From Sodalis ligni (GTDB lineage: Bacteria; Pseudomonadota; Gammaproteobacteria; Enterobacterales; Enterobacteriaceae), in NCBI RefSeq assembly GCF_016865525.2, contig NZ_CP075169.1:4774337-4838336 (forward strand): a stretch of 64,000 nucleotides of DNA, given 5' to 3'. Numbering within the stretch: position 1 is the stretch's first letter; each line of letters begins with the position of its first letter. Below the pieces are notes generated by a model that was not told where the DNA came from, did no database searches, and saw only the letters and a program-made list of their open reading frames with translations. Shown piece by piece: positions 49,054 through 59,226 of this stretch. The translations under genes were made by a program, and so were the position numbers.

Positions 49054-49974
49054 TCAGTCTGACTTGCGGCGAAACGAATCCAGAATCCTGTCGGTGACGG
49101 CACTGGTTTGCGCCGCGGCTTGAGTATCTCCCGGGCAAACGCCTAAGCCATTAAGATCGTCGACAATACTCTGGATAAACGGCTGCTGCACATGGATCGG
49201 ATTGGAGATATTGACCTCCTTCACCCCTGCCGACGTAACCAGGCGTATGGGTGAATCAGCAAAAAATTCGAATTCGATGCGGCCGCGCGTGCCGGTAATC
49301 TCCACGCGATCGGCATTATCGTGGCCCACATAACACCAGCTACCCACGCCAGTGACGCCATTGGCATGGCGCCAGGTCGCGGTGACGGTGTCTTCAACAG
49401 CGTAAACACCGCCACGGTTGCCGGCCTGACCATGTACTTCGCTGACCGGGCCGAACCAGAACGCGAGCATATCGAGCACATGCACGCCCATATCCAAAAA
49501 TTTTCCGCCCCCGGCCACATCGGCCCGCAAACGCCAGGGCAACGTCTCCGGCGACAGTTCTTCGGGCGCCGGTTTCTGACGCTGCAGAATGCTCACTGTA
49601 CACACAGTGCCGATGGCGCCCTGGTCAAGCCAGTCTTTCACCTGCAGGAAACGCGGCATGGCGCGACGGTAGAACGCCACATAGAGCCGAACACCGGCAG
49701 CTTGGCAGGCCGCCATCATTTCCTTGCATTCGTCGTAGTTCATTGCCATCGGCTTTTCCACGTACACGTGTTTGCCGGCAGCGGCAGCCTGCAAGGTCAG
49801 CGCCTTGTGTTCGGAAGGCGGCGTAGCGATATACACCGCATCAATCTCGGGATCGGCCAGCATTCAGTTGGTCACGCCCAACAGGGTGGAATGCGCAGCC
49901 TTGTAAAGCCCGGGTCCGCTTTTTACCTCGGTAACATCACCGCAGCCGATCATGCCCCAGCGAATCGTTTTCAT
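49054..49974 (-). pseudogene. Gfo/Idh/MocA-family oxidoreductase with internal deletion
   Basis: NAD(P)-binding sugar-type dehydrogenase. The N-terminus begins at 49974 (MKTIRWGMIGCGDVTEVKSG, with the Rossmann glycines) and runs to STLLGVTN followed directly by a TGA stop. The next codons, MLADPEIDAVYIATPPSEHK, resume the family at a position normally some 25 residues later. Thus the second beta strand and the helix after it are missing and a stop sits at the scar. The remainder to 49054 is full (YVEKPMAMNYDECKEM, the catalytic Lys region; GGKFLDMGVHVLDML). Probably non-functional. Confidence 0.85.
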
Positions 49975-50125
49975 GTGTTACCTAAGACTGTTGACTTATG
50001 CAATATAAGGTTGGCAGGACGTTCATAAGGATGATTGCCGCGACAATGCCTTAAGCACTCAATCGCGATGAACGATGGATTCTAGCAAAGACCGCCGACG
50101 AGTCCAACTGGCATAAGATACCGCC

Positions 50126-50206
50126 TCATTTTTTGACTTCATCCGTCGGTTTCATCATTTCAATCGCTTTTGAAGCCGGGAGCTTCCCTACTTGTTTCCC
50201 TGCCAT
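50126..50206 (-). pseudogene. Integrase N-terminal scar (copy b)
   Basis: Twenty-six codons, MAGKQVGKLPASKAIEMMKP then TDEVKK and a stop. Same leading residues and same upstream text as copy c at 51531-51716. A tyrosine recombinase N-terminus is indicated by the comparison with copy c, not by this fragment alone. Confidence 0.7.
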
Positions 50207-50232
50207 ACAGACTCCGTTATCATGGGCGCTGC

Positions 50233-50310
50233 ACTATACCCATCATCTTTAAGCAGCAGGTGCCTTGGCTGCGCTCGTTGCGCCGAATCAGTTACATACG
50301 TAAGCTTATC
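50233..50310. repeat. Partial ERIC-related element
   Basis: TATACCCATCATCTTTAAG, then GCCTTGGCTGCGCTCGTTGC and GTTACATACGTAAGCTTA resemble the left half and core of ERIC, but the right inverted repeat is lost. It separates the integrase scar from the first copy of the 113-bp mutS repeat. Confidence 0.5.
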
Positions 50311-50421
50311 GTGGGTGATGAACCTCATTCCTGAGTTTCCCCGCAGGCCAGCCGCGACGAGAACGACTGATACTTTGACCTGCGCCAGAAATTAAGATGC
50401 ATCGATATTTCTTGAGACACA

Positions 50422-50534
50422 GTGATAATTCATGAGAACAATCATCATCACTAACTTCATAAAAAACATAGAAATGGATATCATAACTCCATGAGTACAA
50501 CCGAAGATTTAGACAGCCATACACCCATGATGCA
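50422..50534 (+). repeat. 113-bp direct repeat, left copy, containing a duplicated mutS start
   Basis: Begins GTGATAATTCATGAGAACAA and ends CACCCATGATGCA. It differs at only a few bases from 51750-51862. It carries the mutS start region; from ATG 50491 it reads [14 protein letters not shown] and then diverges to a stop at 50559. Together with the right copy it brackets the Fic gene, as attachment-site duplicates do. Confidence 0.9.
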
Positions 50535-50711
50535 TTGGTGTGTTTTGATTGATATTTAATGATTATTTTTAGAAAACAAGGAAAGACTACACTTTAACCT
50601 ACATTTTTATAACCGATTGATTTATAAATCATTAATTTCAACCAGTCGAGTATAGCACTATAATTAAAGGCTGACGCTCTGGCAGTAACATCCGCAAAGT
50701 GGAATTCCCCA

Positions 50712-51329
50712 ATGAACCGATATGATGTTTCCAACAGCGAAGGAAAGTTTGCCGAAGGCTCTGGCGAACAGGTCTTGGCAAACAAGCTGGGGATTTCCAA
50801 CCCCGATGAGATTGACGGCGCGGAATTGGTTCTGTTGGAAAAATTTTATCAGACTATTTTTGAAGAGCAATTCCCCCTTGGGCGCATAACGGTTGCCATG
50901 ATAAAAAACTGGCATCGCCGCTGGTTAGAGAGCGTCTATGAGTGGGCAGGACAAGAAAGAACGGTGAATATCAGTAAAGGCGGCTTTATGTTTGCGCCTT
51001 CAGCCCAAGTACCGAAATTATTGAGTGAGTTCGAAACAAAATACCTCGCCAGATATACACCTTGCTCGGGGATGGACAAAGAGCAAGTCACTGAAGCGAT
51101 CGCCATTATCCACGTCGAGCTGGTACTCATCCATCCGTTTAGGGAAGGCAACGGGCGATTATCGCGGCTACTGGCTGACATTATGGCGGTACAAGGAGGG
51201 TTTAACCCTTTGAATTATCAAAGTTGGGAGCAAAATAAGAGCCAATACATATCAGCCATTCATGCAGGCATGTCCATGAATTATGAGACGATAAAATATT
51301 GGGTGAGAGAGGCGTTGGAAAACGCTTAA
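50712..51329 (+). CDS. Fic-domain protein on a small island
   Basis: 205 residues, a stand-alone Fic domain. Active-site loop HPFREGNGRLSR (about residues 138-149) has the catalytic His and the phosphate-binding Asn/Arg; the flap ERTVNISKGGFMFAP is typical. No clear inhibitory helix was seen in the same protein, so an antitoxin partner might be expected, but none is encoded beside it. Lies between two copies of the 113-bp repeat and just before integrase scar c. Promoter region upstream (50541-50711) is AT-rich. Confidence 0.9.
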   Translation: MNRYDVSNSEGKFAEGSGEQVLANKLGISNPDEIDGAELVLLEKFYQTIFEEQFPLGRITVAMIKNWHRRWLESVYEWAGQERTVNISKGGFMFAPSAQVPKLLSEFETKYLARYTPCSGMDKEQVTEAIAIIHVELVLIHPFREGNGRLSRLLADIMAVQGGFNPLNYQSWEQNKSQYISAIHAGMSMNYETIKYWVREALENA

Positions 51330-51530
51330 TCTCCCAGACGAAGATGGGCGAATTTTTGCGCTGGGCGTTGAGGACGCCTCAACTTGCTCCGAAGACCGGC
51401 CTGTTTCGATTGCCGTCGAGGTCACAACCGAACGGACAATCTGTTCACGCGAAGGTTTGGTATAAGATACCACCACTTTTTACTACTACTCATCACAACT
51501 CCCGTGCTGACAGCTTACCACAAGCACATA

Positions 51531-51716
51531 TTATAAGCTAAAACGATGCTGATGTGTCGGCATTTTGTCAGTGGAAACGAATGATTGGGATAAGGTCGAA
51601 CCGCAACCAACACGCAGGCCACGGTTTTCACCGGTATCAGCCTTATCTTTATCTGTAGGTTTCATCATTTCTATCGCTTTTGACGAAAGAGGCGTCCCCG
51701 CTTGTTTCCCTGCCAT
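51531..51716 (-). pseudogene. Integrase N-terminal scar (copy c)
   Basis: 61 codons: MAGKQAGTPLSSKAIEMMKP, then TDKDKADTGENRGLRVGCG and an unrelated tail. KADTGENRGLRV is the hallmark N-terminal arm of phage/island tyrosine recombinases of the P4-like group. The catalytic domain is missing. It points away from mutS, directly beside the right copy of the 113-bp repeat, the normal place of an integrase next to its attachment site. Confidence 0.75.
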
Positions 51717-51749
51717 AAAGACTCCGTTATCATGGGCGCTACGCTATAA

Positions 51750-51862
51750 GTGATAATTCATGAGAACAATCATCATCACTAACTTCATGAAAAACAGAGA
51801 AATGGATATCATAACTCCATGAGTACCACAGAAGATTTAGACAGCCATACACCCATGATGCA
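51750..51862 (+). repeat. 113-bp direct repeat, right copy, at the 5' end of mutS
   Basis: The intact copy, containing about 70 bp of leader and the first 14-15 codons of mutS (ATG at 51819). Its twin is at 50422-50534. Confidence 0.9.
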
Positions 51863-54381
51863 GCAGTACCTGCGCCTGAAGGCGCAGCATCCGGATATCC
51901 TGTTGTTCTATCGGATGGGGATTTCTACGAGATGTTTTTGACGACGCCAAACGGGCGTCGCAGCTGATGGATATTTCCCTGACCCGGCGGGGACAATCCG
52001 CCGGCGAGCCGATTCCCATGGCCGGCGTACCTTATCATGCGGTGGAGACCTATCTGGCCAAGCTGGTTCAGCTCGGCGAATCGGTGGCCATCTGCGAGCA
52101 AATCGGCGATCCTGCCCTTACCAAAGGCCCGGTGGAGCGCCGGGTGGTGCGGATCGTGACGCCGGGCACCTTGAGCGATGAAGCCCTGCTGAGCGAGCGC
52201 CAGGACAACCTGCTGGCGGCGGTATGGCATGACCAGCAAAGCTACGGTTATGCCACCCTGGATATCAGCTCCGGGCGTTTTCTGGTTTGCGAGCCGGCGG
52301 ATAGCGAGGCCATGGCCGCCGAGCTGCAGCGCACCAACCCGGCGGAGCTGCTTTATCCGGAGACCTTTTCGGAAATGGGTTTGATTGAGCATCGGCGGGG
52401 ATTGCGCCGGCGGCCGATTTGGGAATTCGAGCTGGAAACCGCCCGCCAGCAGCTCAATCTGCAGTTCGGCACCCGTGATTTGAACGGTTTCGGCATCGAG
52501 CGCGCCGTGCGGGCCCTGCGGGCAGCCGGCTGCCTGCTGCAGTACGCTAAGGATACCCAGCGTACCAGTCTGCCGCATATCCGCGCCGTCACCCTGGAGC
52601 GCCAGCAGGACGGTATCGTGATGGATGCCGCTACCCGCCGCAATCTGGAGTTGACCCAGAATCTCGGCGGCGGAACCGATAATACGCTGGCGGATATTCT
52701 GGATCATACCGTGACGCCTATGGGCAGCCGCATGCTGAAACGCTGGCTGCATATGCCCACCAGGGATATCGCCGTGTTGACCCATCGCCAGCAAACCATA
52801 CAGGCCCTGCAGGAGTGTTATGCCGAGCTGCAGCCCCTGCTGCGGCAGGTGGGGGATTTGGAACGGGTGCTGGCGCGCCTGGCGCTCCGCTCCGCCCGTC
52901 CCCGCGATCTGGGACGCATGCGCCATGCTTTTCAGCAACTGCCGGAAATCCATGCCGTGCTCGCCGGGTATGACAACGAACATATCCGGCTGCTGCTAGG
53001 GCAAACCGGGCTGTTTACCGACCTGAAAGAACTGCTGGAACGGGCGGTGGTGGAAACTCCGCCGATACTGGTGCGGGACGGCGGCGTCATCGCGCCGGGC
53101 TATAATGCGGAACTGGATGAGTGGCGGGCGCTGGCGGACGGCGCCACGGATTATCTGGACCGGCTTGAGCTGCGGGAGCGGGAACGTACCGGCCTGGACA
53201 CGCTGAAGGTGGGCTTCAACGCCGTGCACGGTTATTATATTCAGCTCAGCCGAGGCCAGAGCCGCCAGGCGCCGATCCATTATGTCCGCCGGCAAACGCT
53301 CAAAAACGCCGAGCGGTATATTATTCCGGAGCTGAAAGAGTACGAAGACAAGGTGCTGACGTCCAAAGGCAAAGCCCTGGCGCTGGAAAAGGCGCTTTAC
53401 GATCAGCTGTTCGATATGCTGTTGCCCCATTTGGCGGCATTGCAGCAAAGCGCGGCGGCGCTGTCGGAGCTGGACGTGCTGAGCAATCTGGCGGAACGGG
53501 CGGAAGCCCTGGATTATGTCTGCCCGACCCTCACCAGCGTGCCCGGCGTCAAAATCACCGCCGGCCGCCATCCGGTGGTGGAGCAGGTGCTAAGCGAACC
53601 CTTTATCGCCAATCCGCTGGCGCTGTCGGCCCAGCGGCGAATGCTGATTATTACCGGTCCGAACATGGGCGGTAAAAGCACCTATATGCGGCAGAACGCG
53701 CTGATTGTGCTGATGGCCTATATCGGCAGCTTTGTGCCGGCCGCACAGGCGGTCATCGGTCCGGTGGATCGCATCTTCACCCGGGTGGGAGCGGCGGACG
53801 ATTTAGCCTCGGGCCGTTCCACCTTTATGGTGGAGATGACCGAAACGGCGAATATTTTACATAACGCGACGCCGCAAAGCCTGGTGCTGATGGATGAAAT
53901 CGGCCGGGGCACCTCTACCTATGACGGGCTCTCCCTGGCCTGGGCCTGCGCCGAGAGCCTCGCCGGCCGCATCAAGGCCATGACCCTGTTCGCCACCCAT
54001 TATTTTGAGCTCACCCAGCTACCGGAAAAAATGGAAGGGGTGGTGAATGTGCATCTGGACGCGCTGGAACAGGGAGAGACCATTGCGTTTATGCATACCG
54101 TACAGGACGGCGCCGCCAGCAAGAGCTACGGCCTGTCGGTGGCGGCATTGGCGGGGGTGCCGCGGGAAGTGATTAAACGCGCCCGGCAAAAGCTGAAGGA
54201 GCTGGAAAACCTGTCTGTCCACGCCGCCACCGGTACAGTGGATGGTTCACAGCTCTCGTTGCTGCAGCCGGAGCCGGAAGAGATATCGCCGGTAGTGACG
54301 GCATTGACCGAACTGGATCCCGACGCGCTGTCTCCGCGCCAGGCCCTGGAGTGGCTCTACCGGCTGAAGGGAATGCTGTAA
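51819..54381 (+). CDS. mutS: DNA mismatch repair protein MutS, two single-base frame breaks near the start
   Basis: Recognises mismatches and small loops and starts repair with MutL and MutH. Start at 51819 reads [20 protein letters not shown] and FYRMG. The mismatch-contact motif should be GDFYEMF (Phe-Tyr-Glu), but ATGGGGATTTC lacks one G (near 51920) and TGTTTTTGAC lacks one T (near 51938). With both restored the frame joins the rest at 51967 ([15 protein letters not shown]). The remaining 800 residues are intact, including Walker [15 protein letters not shown] and [14 protein letters not shown]. Corrected length is about 854 residues, as in E. coli. As written, the main frame lacks the mismatch-binding N-terminus. 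Confidence 0.93.
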
Positions 54382-54456
54382 TCATATTGCTGTGTTTTTG
54401 GCGGTGGCATGACTCCCGCCACCGCTTCCCGACGTCACAGGTTCAGCCTTAACATT

Positions 54457-54483
54457 CAAAAGCCCGCTCGGGGCGGGCTAAAA
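54457..54483. terminator. Bidirectional terminator after mutS
   Basis: AGCCCGC-TCGGG-GCGGGCT stem with A/T runs on both sides (AAAA before, TAAAATT after). Serves mutS from the left and the luxR-type gene from the right. Confidence 0.85.
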
Positions 54484-55021
54484 TTAAACCTTCTGTTCTT
54501 TACCAAAAAATCCACACCCTGCCTGAGGATTTTTGGGGACATAGCTGCTTAACCCGGAATTTTGGCAGTATTCAATGAGTCCTTGTGAGGAATTGACGCC
54601 GATTTTACTATAGATCACACCCAATCTGTTCTCGACGGTTCTGGCTGAAAGACACAATCTGCCGGCAATCTCTTTAGATGTAAGTTTTTGAGTTGCATAA
54701 AAAATTACATCGAGTTCCTTTTCAGTAAAAATATTGTCTGGAGGAGTCAATGTGATAATGGATGGCTTTAGATTATTGAAAAAATCGCACACAGAAAGAA
54801 AGTTAAATTTTTTACCATAAAAAATACTGCCGATAACCTCTCCATCGGGATTGTATATAGGAAATTTTGGACAGTACCACGGCTCTAGTATGGAATCGCG
54901 ACCAAAATAGGATGTCGTGATGATTTCCGCACCCTCTTTAGTGGACTCGGCCTTTCTATCATTGGACTGCCCCTAGGATCGTGGACACTTCTGGCCTATA
55001 TTTTGAGCATAGGAGGATCCC

Positions 55022-55306
55022 ATGGGAACACAGCGTTTCACCCCTGAGTTTAAAGAAGAAGCCGTCCGCCAAATTGTTGAACGCGGCTACTCTGTTACCG
55101 ACGTTTCCGCCCGCCTGGGCGTATCCCCCCACAGCCTGTATAAATGGGTTAAAGCCATCAAGCCGGATAAAACCGAACAGCATGCCTCCGATTTACTGGA
55201 AGCCAAAAGCGAGATCCTCAAGCTGCGGGCGCAGTTACGTCGCACTGAAGAAGAGCGCGATATCTTAAAAAAAGCCGCGCGGTACTTTGCAAAGGACCCC
55301 GATTAA
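55022..55306 (+). CDS. IS3-family transposase OrfA
   Basis: 94 residues, MGTQRFTPEFKEEAVRQIVE, HTH VTDVSARLGVSPHSLYKWVK and a coiled coil ILKLRAQLRRTEEERDILKK. Typical IS3-group OrfA, followed by OrfB via a -1 frameshift at an A-run near 55270. Confidence 0.93.
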   Translation: MGTQRFTPEFKEEAVRQIVERGYSVTDVSARLGVSPHSLYKWVKAIKPDKTEQHASDLLEAKSEILKLRAQLRRTEEERDILKKAARYFAKDPD

Positions 55307-55353
55307 AGTATCGCTTCATCAACGATCATCGACATGAGTATCGCGTAAAAACG

Positions 55354-56157
55354 ATGTGCCGGGTATTGGGTGTGGCACGGGCAGGATTTTACGAGTGGCT
55401 GCACCGGCCGCTCTCAGCCCGGGCGATAGACAACCAGCGTTTGCTCGGCCTCATCCGTGATTCTTATGCAGTCAGCGGTGGGGTCTATGGCGCCCGACGG
55501 GTATTTGGCGACATGCGTGAAATTGGCGAAACCTGCGGCCGGCATCGCGTGGCCCGGTTGATGAGCGCCAATAAAATCAAAGCGGTGCGTGGTTATAAAG
55601 CGCCGCGGCACATCGCTGGCAGACCCTCGGTGGTCGCGCCGAACCGACTGGAGAGGGCTTTTACCGTGACGGCACCTAACCAATTTTGGGTGACGGATAT
55701 CACCTATATTCGCACCTGCCAGGGCTGGCTTTATCTGGCTGTGGTTCTGGATCTGTTTGCGCGCAATGTGGTGGGCTGGTCGATGAAACCCAGCCTGTCG
55801 CGCGAACTGGCGCTGGATGCGCTGCTGATGGCGCTCTGGCGGCGTAAACCCGCCGGGCGCGTCCTGGTGCATTCGGATCAGGGCAGTCAATACGGCAGCG
55901 ACGACTGGCGGCGCTTCTGCCTAGCCAATAATCTGGAGCCCAGCATGAGCCGGCGTGGAAATTGCTGGGATAATGCTGTGGCGGAGTCGTTTTTTAGCAG
56001 CCTGAAAAAGGAGCGGATACGCAAGCGACTCTACAAGACTCGCGATTTGGCCCGCGCCGATATCTTCGATTATATTGAAGTATTCTACAACCGCACCCGC
56101 CGGCACAGCCATCTGGGCGGCGTCAGTCCCGAGGCCTTTGAACGGGCCTCATCGTGA
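55354..56157 (+). CDS. IS3-family transposase OrfB (DDE)
   Basis: 267 residues from the first in-frame Met (the real OrfAB fusion starts earlier). Triad visible as WVTDITYIRT, VHSDQGSQYGS and DNAVAESFFSSLKKE. Ends RRHSHLGGVSPEAFERASS. Intact, so the element may be active. Confidence 0.93.
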   Translation: MCRVLGVARAGFYEWLHRPLSARAIDNQRLLGLIRDSYAVSGGVYGARRVFGDMREIGETCGRHRVARLMSANKIKAVRGYKAPRHIAGRPSVVAPNRLERAFTVTAPNQFWVTDITYIRTCQGWLYLAVVLDLFARNVVGWSMKPSLSRELALDALLMALWRRKPAGRVLVHSDQGSQYGSDDWRRFCLANNLEPSMSRRGNCWDNAVAESFFSSLKKERIRKRLYKTRDLARADIFDYIEVFYNRTRRHSHLGGVSPEAFERASS

Positions 56158-56652
56158 GGACAGAATATGTCCACGGTTTTGGGGGCAGTCCACATGCGCC
56201 TTATATTCAGGGGCCTGTTCGGACCATTTGGTTGGAAATTCCTCATCAAGCCGACCCCCAAAGTCAAACCCAGCCGGGATATTAAAAAAATCCATGCACG
56301 ATTCATTGATGTAAACAAAACGAGAATCATTAGTTTTTATTGCCCAGGGGATTGTCGAATGTTCCATCATCGAGATGATGGGAATTTTACTCAATGAATC
56401 AATCGTTAAACATCCATTCCCCGGTGTGTTTTGCTGCTCCATATAGGCCTCCTGCAGATTGTTAAACGACTCAAAGAAATTACTTTTCCATTGGGTAGAG
56501 CTAACAATACTCACATTGATGGCATTCAACAGAGTAGGACCTGCTCAAACTTTAGCGTCGTGTAAACAACGTATAAAAATTGTGCAGGAGACGGGAGGAG
56601 TCACGCTGACCAAACATGCCACCGTTGAAGGTTCCATGTGCGGCGGCACAAT

Positions 56653-56685
56653 AAAAAACGGTGGGATTTACATCCCACCGTTTTT
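56653..56685 (-). terminator. rpoS terminator
   Basis: AAAACGGTGGGAT / ATCCCACCGTTTT, a strong stem with an A/T run on each side, 30 bp downstream of the rpoS stop on the minus strand. Confidence 0.9.
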
Positions 56686-56714
56686 ATGTGGCGCGCCGGG
56701 CAAATTCACGGATA

Positions 56715-57704
56715 TTATTCGCGAAACAGCGCCTCGAGGTTCAACCCCTGCCCTTGCAGGATCTCACGCAGTCGACGCAGCCCTTCAACCTGGATTTGAC
56801 GAACGCGCTCGCGGGTCAAACCGATTTCACGACCGACATCTTCAAGCGTAGCGGCTTCATAGCCTAACAAACCGAAACGTCTGGCCAGCACTTCGCGCTG
56901 TTTGGCATTCAGTTCGAATAACCATTTCACGATGCTTTGTTTCATGTCATCGTCTTGAGTGGTATCTTCCGGCCCGCTGTCTTTCTCGTCAGACAAGATA
57001 TCCAGCAGCGCTTTTTCGGAATCCCCACCCAGCGGGGTATCAACTGATGTTATCCGCTCGTTAAGCCGCAGCATGCGACTGACATCATCAACGGGTTTAT
57101 CAAGCTGCTCGGCGATTTCTTCCGCGCTTGGCTCGTGATCCAGTTTATGTGACAGTTCCCTGGCGGTACGCAGATAAACGTTCAGTTCTTTTACGATATG
57201 GATTGGTAAACGAATGGTACGGGTTTGATTCATGATCGCCCGTTCAATAGTCTGCCGAATCCACCAGGTTGCGTAAGTAGAAAAACGGAATCCCCTTTCA
57301 GGATCGAATTTCTCTACCGCACGAATCAGGCCGAGGTTGCCTTCCTCAATCAAATCCAGTAAGGCAAGTCCGCGATTACCGTAACGACGGGCAATCTTCA
57401 CCACCAGCCGCAGGTTACTTTCAATCATCCGACGCCGTGAGGCAACATCACCCCGAAGTGCACGTCTGGCAAAATAAACTTCTTCCTCAGCGGTAAGCAG
57501 CGGCGAATATCCGATCTCACCCAAATAAAGCTGAGTAGCATCCAGCACTCGCTGGCTTGCTGCCTGAGAAAGCAGCTCTTCTTCCGCTAAATCATTATCA
57601 GCGGGCTCATCTACCAGCGCCTTCTCGTCAAATGTTTCAGCACCATTCTCATCGAATTCAGCATCTTCATGTAACTCGTTAAGCTTCAACGTGTTTTGGC
57701 TCAT
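56715..57704 (-). CDS. rpoS: Stationary-phase sigma factor RpoS
   Basis: 329-residue sigma-70 family factor for the general stress response. Regions are all present: [20 protein letters not shown] (1.2), [20 protein letters not shown] (2.3-2.4), [20 protein letters not shown] (3.0) and [20 protein letters not shown] (4.2). Length matches E. coli (330). Downstream of nlpD on the same strand; the main rpoS promoter normally lies inside nlpD. Frame intact. Confidence 0.98.
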   Translation of the reverse strand: MSQNTLKLNELHEDAEFDENGAETFDEKALVDEPADNDLAEEELLSQAASQRVLDATQLYLGEIGYSPLLTAEEEVYFARRALRGDVASRRRMIESNLRLVVKIARRYGNRGLALLDLIEEGNLGLIRAVEKFDPERGFRFSTYATWWIRQTIERAIMNQTRTIRLPIHIVKELNVYLRTARELSHKLDHEPSAEEIAEQLDKPVDDVSRMLRLNERITSVDTPLGGDSEKALLDILSDEKDSGPEDTTQDDDMKQSIVKWLFELNAKQREVLARRFGLLGYEAATLEDVGREIGLTRERVRQIQVEGLRRLREILQGQGLNLEALFRE

Positions 57705-57757
57705 AAGTGGCTCCTACCCGTGATCCCAGGACAGAATACCGAAATATTCCGACCAAT

Positions 57758-58936
57758 TTATCGCTGCGGAAGATAACGCAGCGGGTTTACGGATTTCCCC
57801 TTGTAACGAATTTCAAAATGCAATCTTACTGAGCTGGTTCCTGTACTACCCATGGTAGCGATAGACTGTCCCGCCTTCACTTCCTGTTGTTCCCGGACCA
57901 GCATCGTATCATTATGGGCGTAAGCACTCAGATAGTCATCATTATGTTTGATGATTATCAGATTACCATACCCTCGCAGCGCGTTGCCGGCATAAACAAC
58001 CCGGCCATCTGCCGTAGCCTTCACAGGCTGTCCGCGTGAACCGGAAATATCGATGCCCTTGTTTCCGCCTTCTGCCGCGGAGAAGCTGTCGATAATTTTC
58101 CCGTCCGTCGGCCAGCGCCAGCCGGCTATCGCAGTGCTGCCAGACGAAACAGCGCCTGACGTCGTGCTTGGGGCGGTAACTGGCGCGGTTGTCGTGACGG
58201 TGGTGGTCACAACAGCACCAGATGTGGGTAACATTTTGCTGCCGTTTGAAGGCAACATTTTCCCTACATTCTGTTTACCTGAATCGTCAGAATACGCATT
58301 GTTTGCTTGGGAATCAATACCCGTGCTCACCATTTTCGTATTTGACGGCGGGTTTGGTACGACATTGGCGCCTGCGCTGACCGGCTGATTGTGGTTGCCT
58401 GCCAGCATGCCGCCGCCACCCGTTACGGCTCCGCTACCGGTTTGAGGTGATGTCGTTCCGTTACTTACTACAGCTGTGCTACCGGTAAGGGGTGCCGTTC
58501 CGTTACTTACCTGTAATGTTTGACCAACATTTAATCCATAAGGTTCCGGAATATTATTTCTTTTTGCCAAATCGCGGTAATCGTTACCGGTGATCCAGGC
58601 GATATAGAACAGCGTATCGCCCCGCTTTACCTGGTATGTGGAGCCGCCGGCATAGGAACCTTTGGGAATGGTATTGTAACTGCGGTTATAAACATAATTC
58701 CCTTGCTGGGGGGTGTTGATTCCACTGACGGGTGCGGCCCGATTTTGCTGAACCGGCATCGGCATCGACATTTGCGACGGGGGTGGCGGAGTCGTCATTT
58801 CGCCGTTATTATCGCCGCCCACGCTGCTGATGGGTGCTGAAGATTCATTACTGGCGCAACCGGCCAACCCGATACTGCCCGCCATTGCACAAACCGCAAC
58901 GCGGCGCCAATAGCATTTTGGGCTTCCCATGCTCAT
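57758..58936 (-). CDS. nlpD: Murein hydrolase activator NlpD
   Basis: 392-residue lipoprotein that activates the amidase AmiC at the division site. Signal peptide with lipobox LAGC (Cys about residue 27), a LysM domain ([20 protein letters not shown]), a Ser/Thr/Val-rich linker and a C-terminal LytM/M23 domain ([40 protein letters not shown]). The catalytic His-x(3)-Asp is degenerate (GIDI), as in other NlpD proteins that activate rather than cut. Precedes rpoS by 53 bp. Confidence 0.96.
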   Translation of the reverse strand: MSMGSPKCYWRRVAVCAMAGSIGLAGCASNESSAPISSVGGDNNGEMTTPPPPSQMSMPMPVQQNRAAPVSGINTPQQGNYVYNRSYNTIPKGSYAGGSTYQVKRGDTLFYIAWITGNDYRDLAKRNNIPEPYGLNVGQTLQVSNGTAPLTGSTAVVSNGTTSPQTGSGAVTGGGGMLAGNHNQPVSAGANVVPNPPSNTKMVSTGIDSQANNAYSDDSGKQNVGKMLPSNGSKMLPTSGAVVTTTVTTTAPVTAPSTTSGAVSSGSTAIAGWRWPTDGKIIDSFSAAEGGNKGIDISGSRGQPVKATADGRVVYAGNALRGYGNLIIIKHNDDYLSAYAHNDTMLVREQQEVKAGQSIATMGSTGTSSVRLHFEIRYKGKSVNPLRYLPQR

Positions 58937-59226
58937 CTCTCCCCTATGGCAGCAACGCCAATTATCATTCCAAACATGCTAGACACTAACGTTATACATC
59001 CAATTACCTCTCATGACCCCATGAATGAGAGTATTTTCAGCGCTTTCCGAAAACAAACATTCTGTTGTCAATGCTAGCAATATAAGGCGGAGGGTGCCAT
59101 ACACCAGTTGTATAGAAGTTTAAAAAAAGGCGATAGTGACAAAGGGGGGGACAGGTCCGCTCCGTTAGCATCGGGGAAGGTCAAGGTCTGATACATGAAA
59201 TTCGCTAATCTATCGCCAGGGCGGCG
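58937..59226. other. Spacer between pcm and nlpD
   Basis: About 290 bp with no gene. Larger than the near-overlap typical of E. coli. I see no repeat or terminator of note. Confidence 0.4.

Larger units (their letters stand above)
54963..56192 (+). mobile_element. IS3-family element in the LuxR-type regulator
   Basis: 1230 bp with inverted repeats TGGACTGCCCCTAGGATCGT / ACGGTTTTGGGGGCAGTCCA and a 3-bp target duplication CAT. Both reading frames are intact. Confidence 0.93.
54484..56442 (-). pseudogene. PAS-LuxR-type regulator split by an IS
   Basis: Minus-strand gene starting at 56442 (MEQQNTPGNGCLTIDS) with an excellent AGGAGG site, covering a PAS domain (PIISMMEHSTIPWAIKTN, FVYINESCMDFFN). 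An IS3-type element (54963-56192) inserted after EYKAH. After excision the frame resumes DRKAESTKEGAEIITTSYFG and continues to a LuxR-type HTH (KLTSKEIAGRLCLSARTVEN) ending at 54484. The HTH half alone (54484-54792) has its own Met but no known promoter. This is the variable mutS-rpoS interval of enterobacteria. The regulated genes are unknown. Confidence 0.87.
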
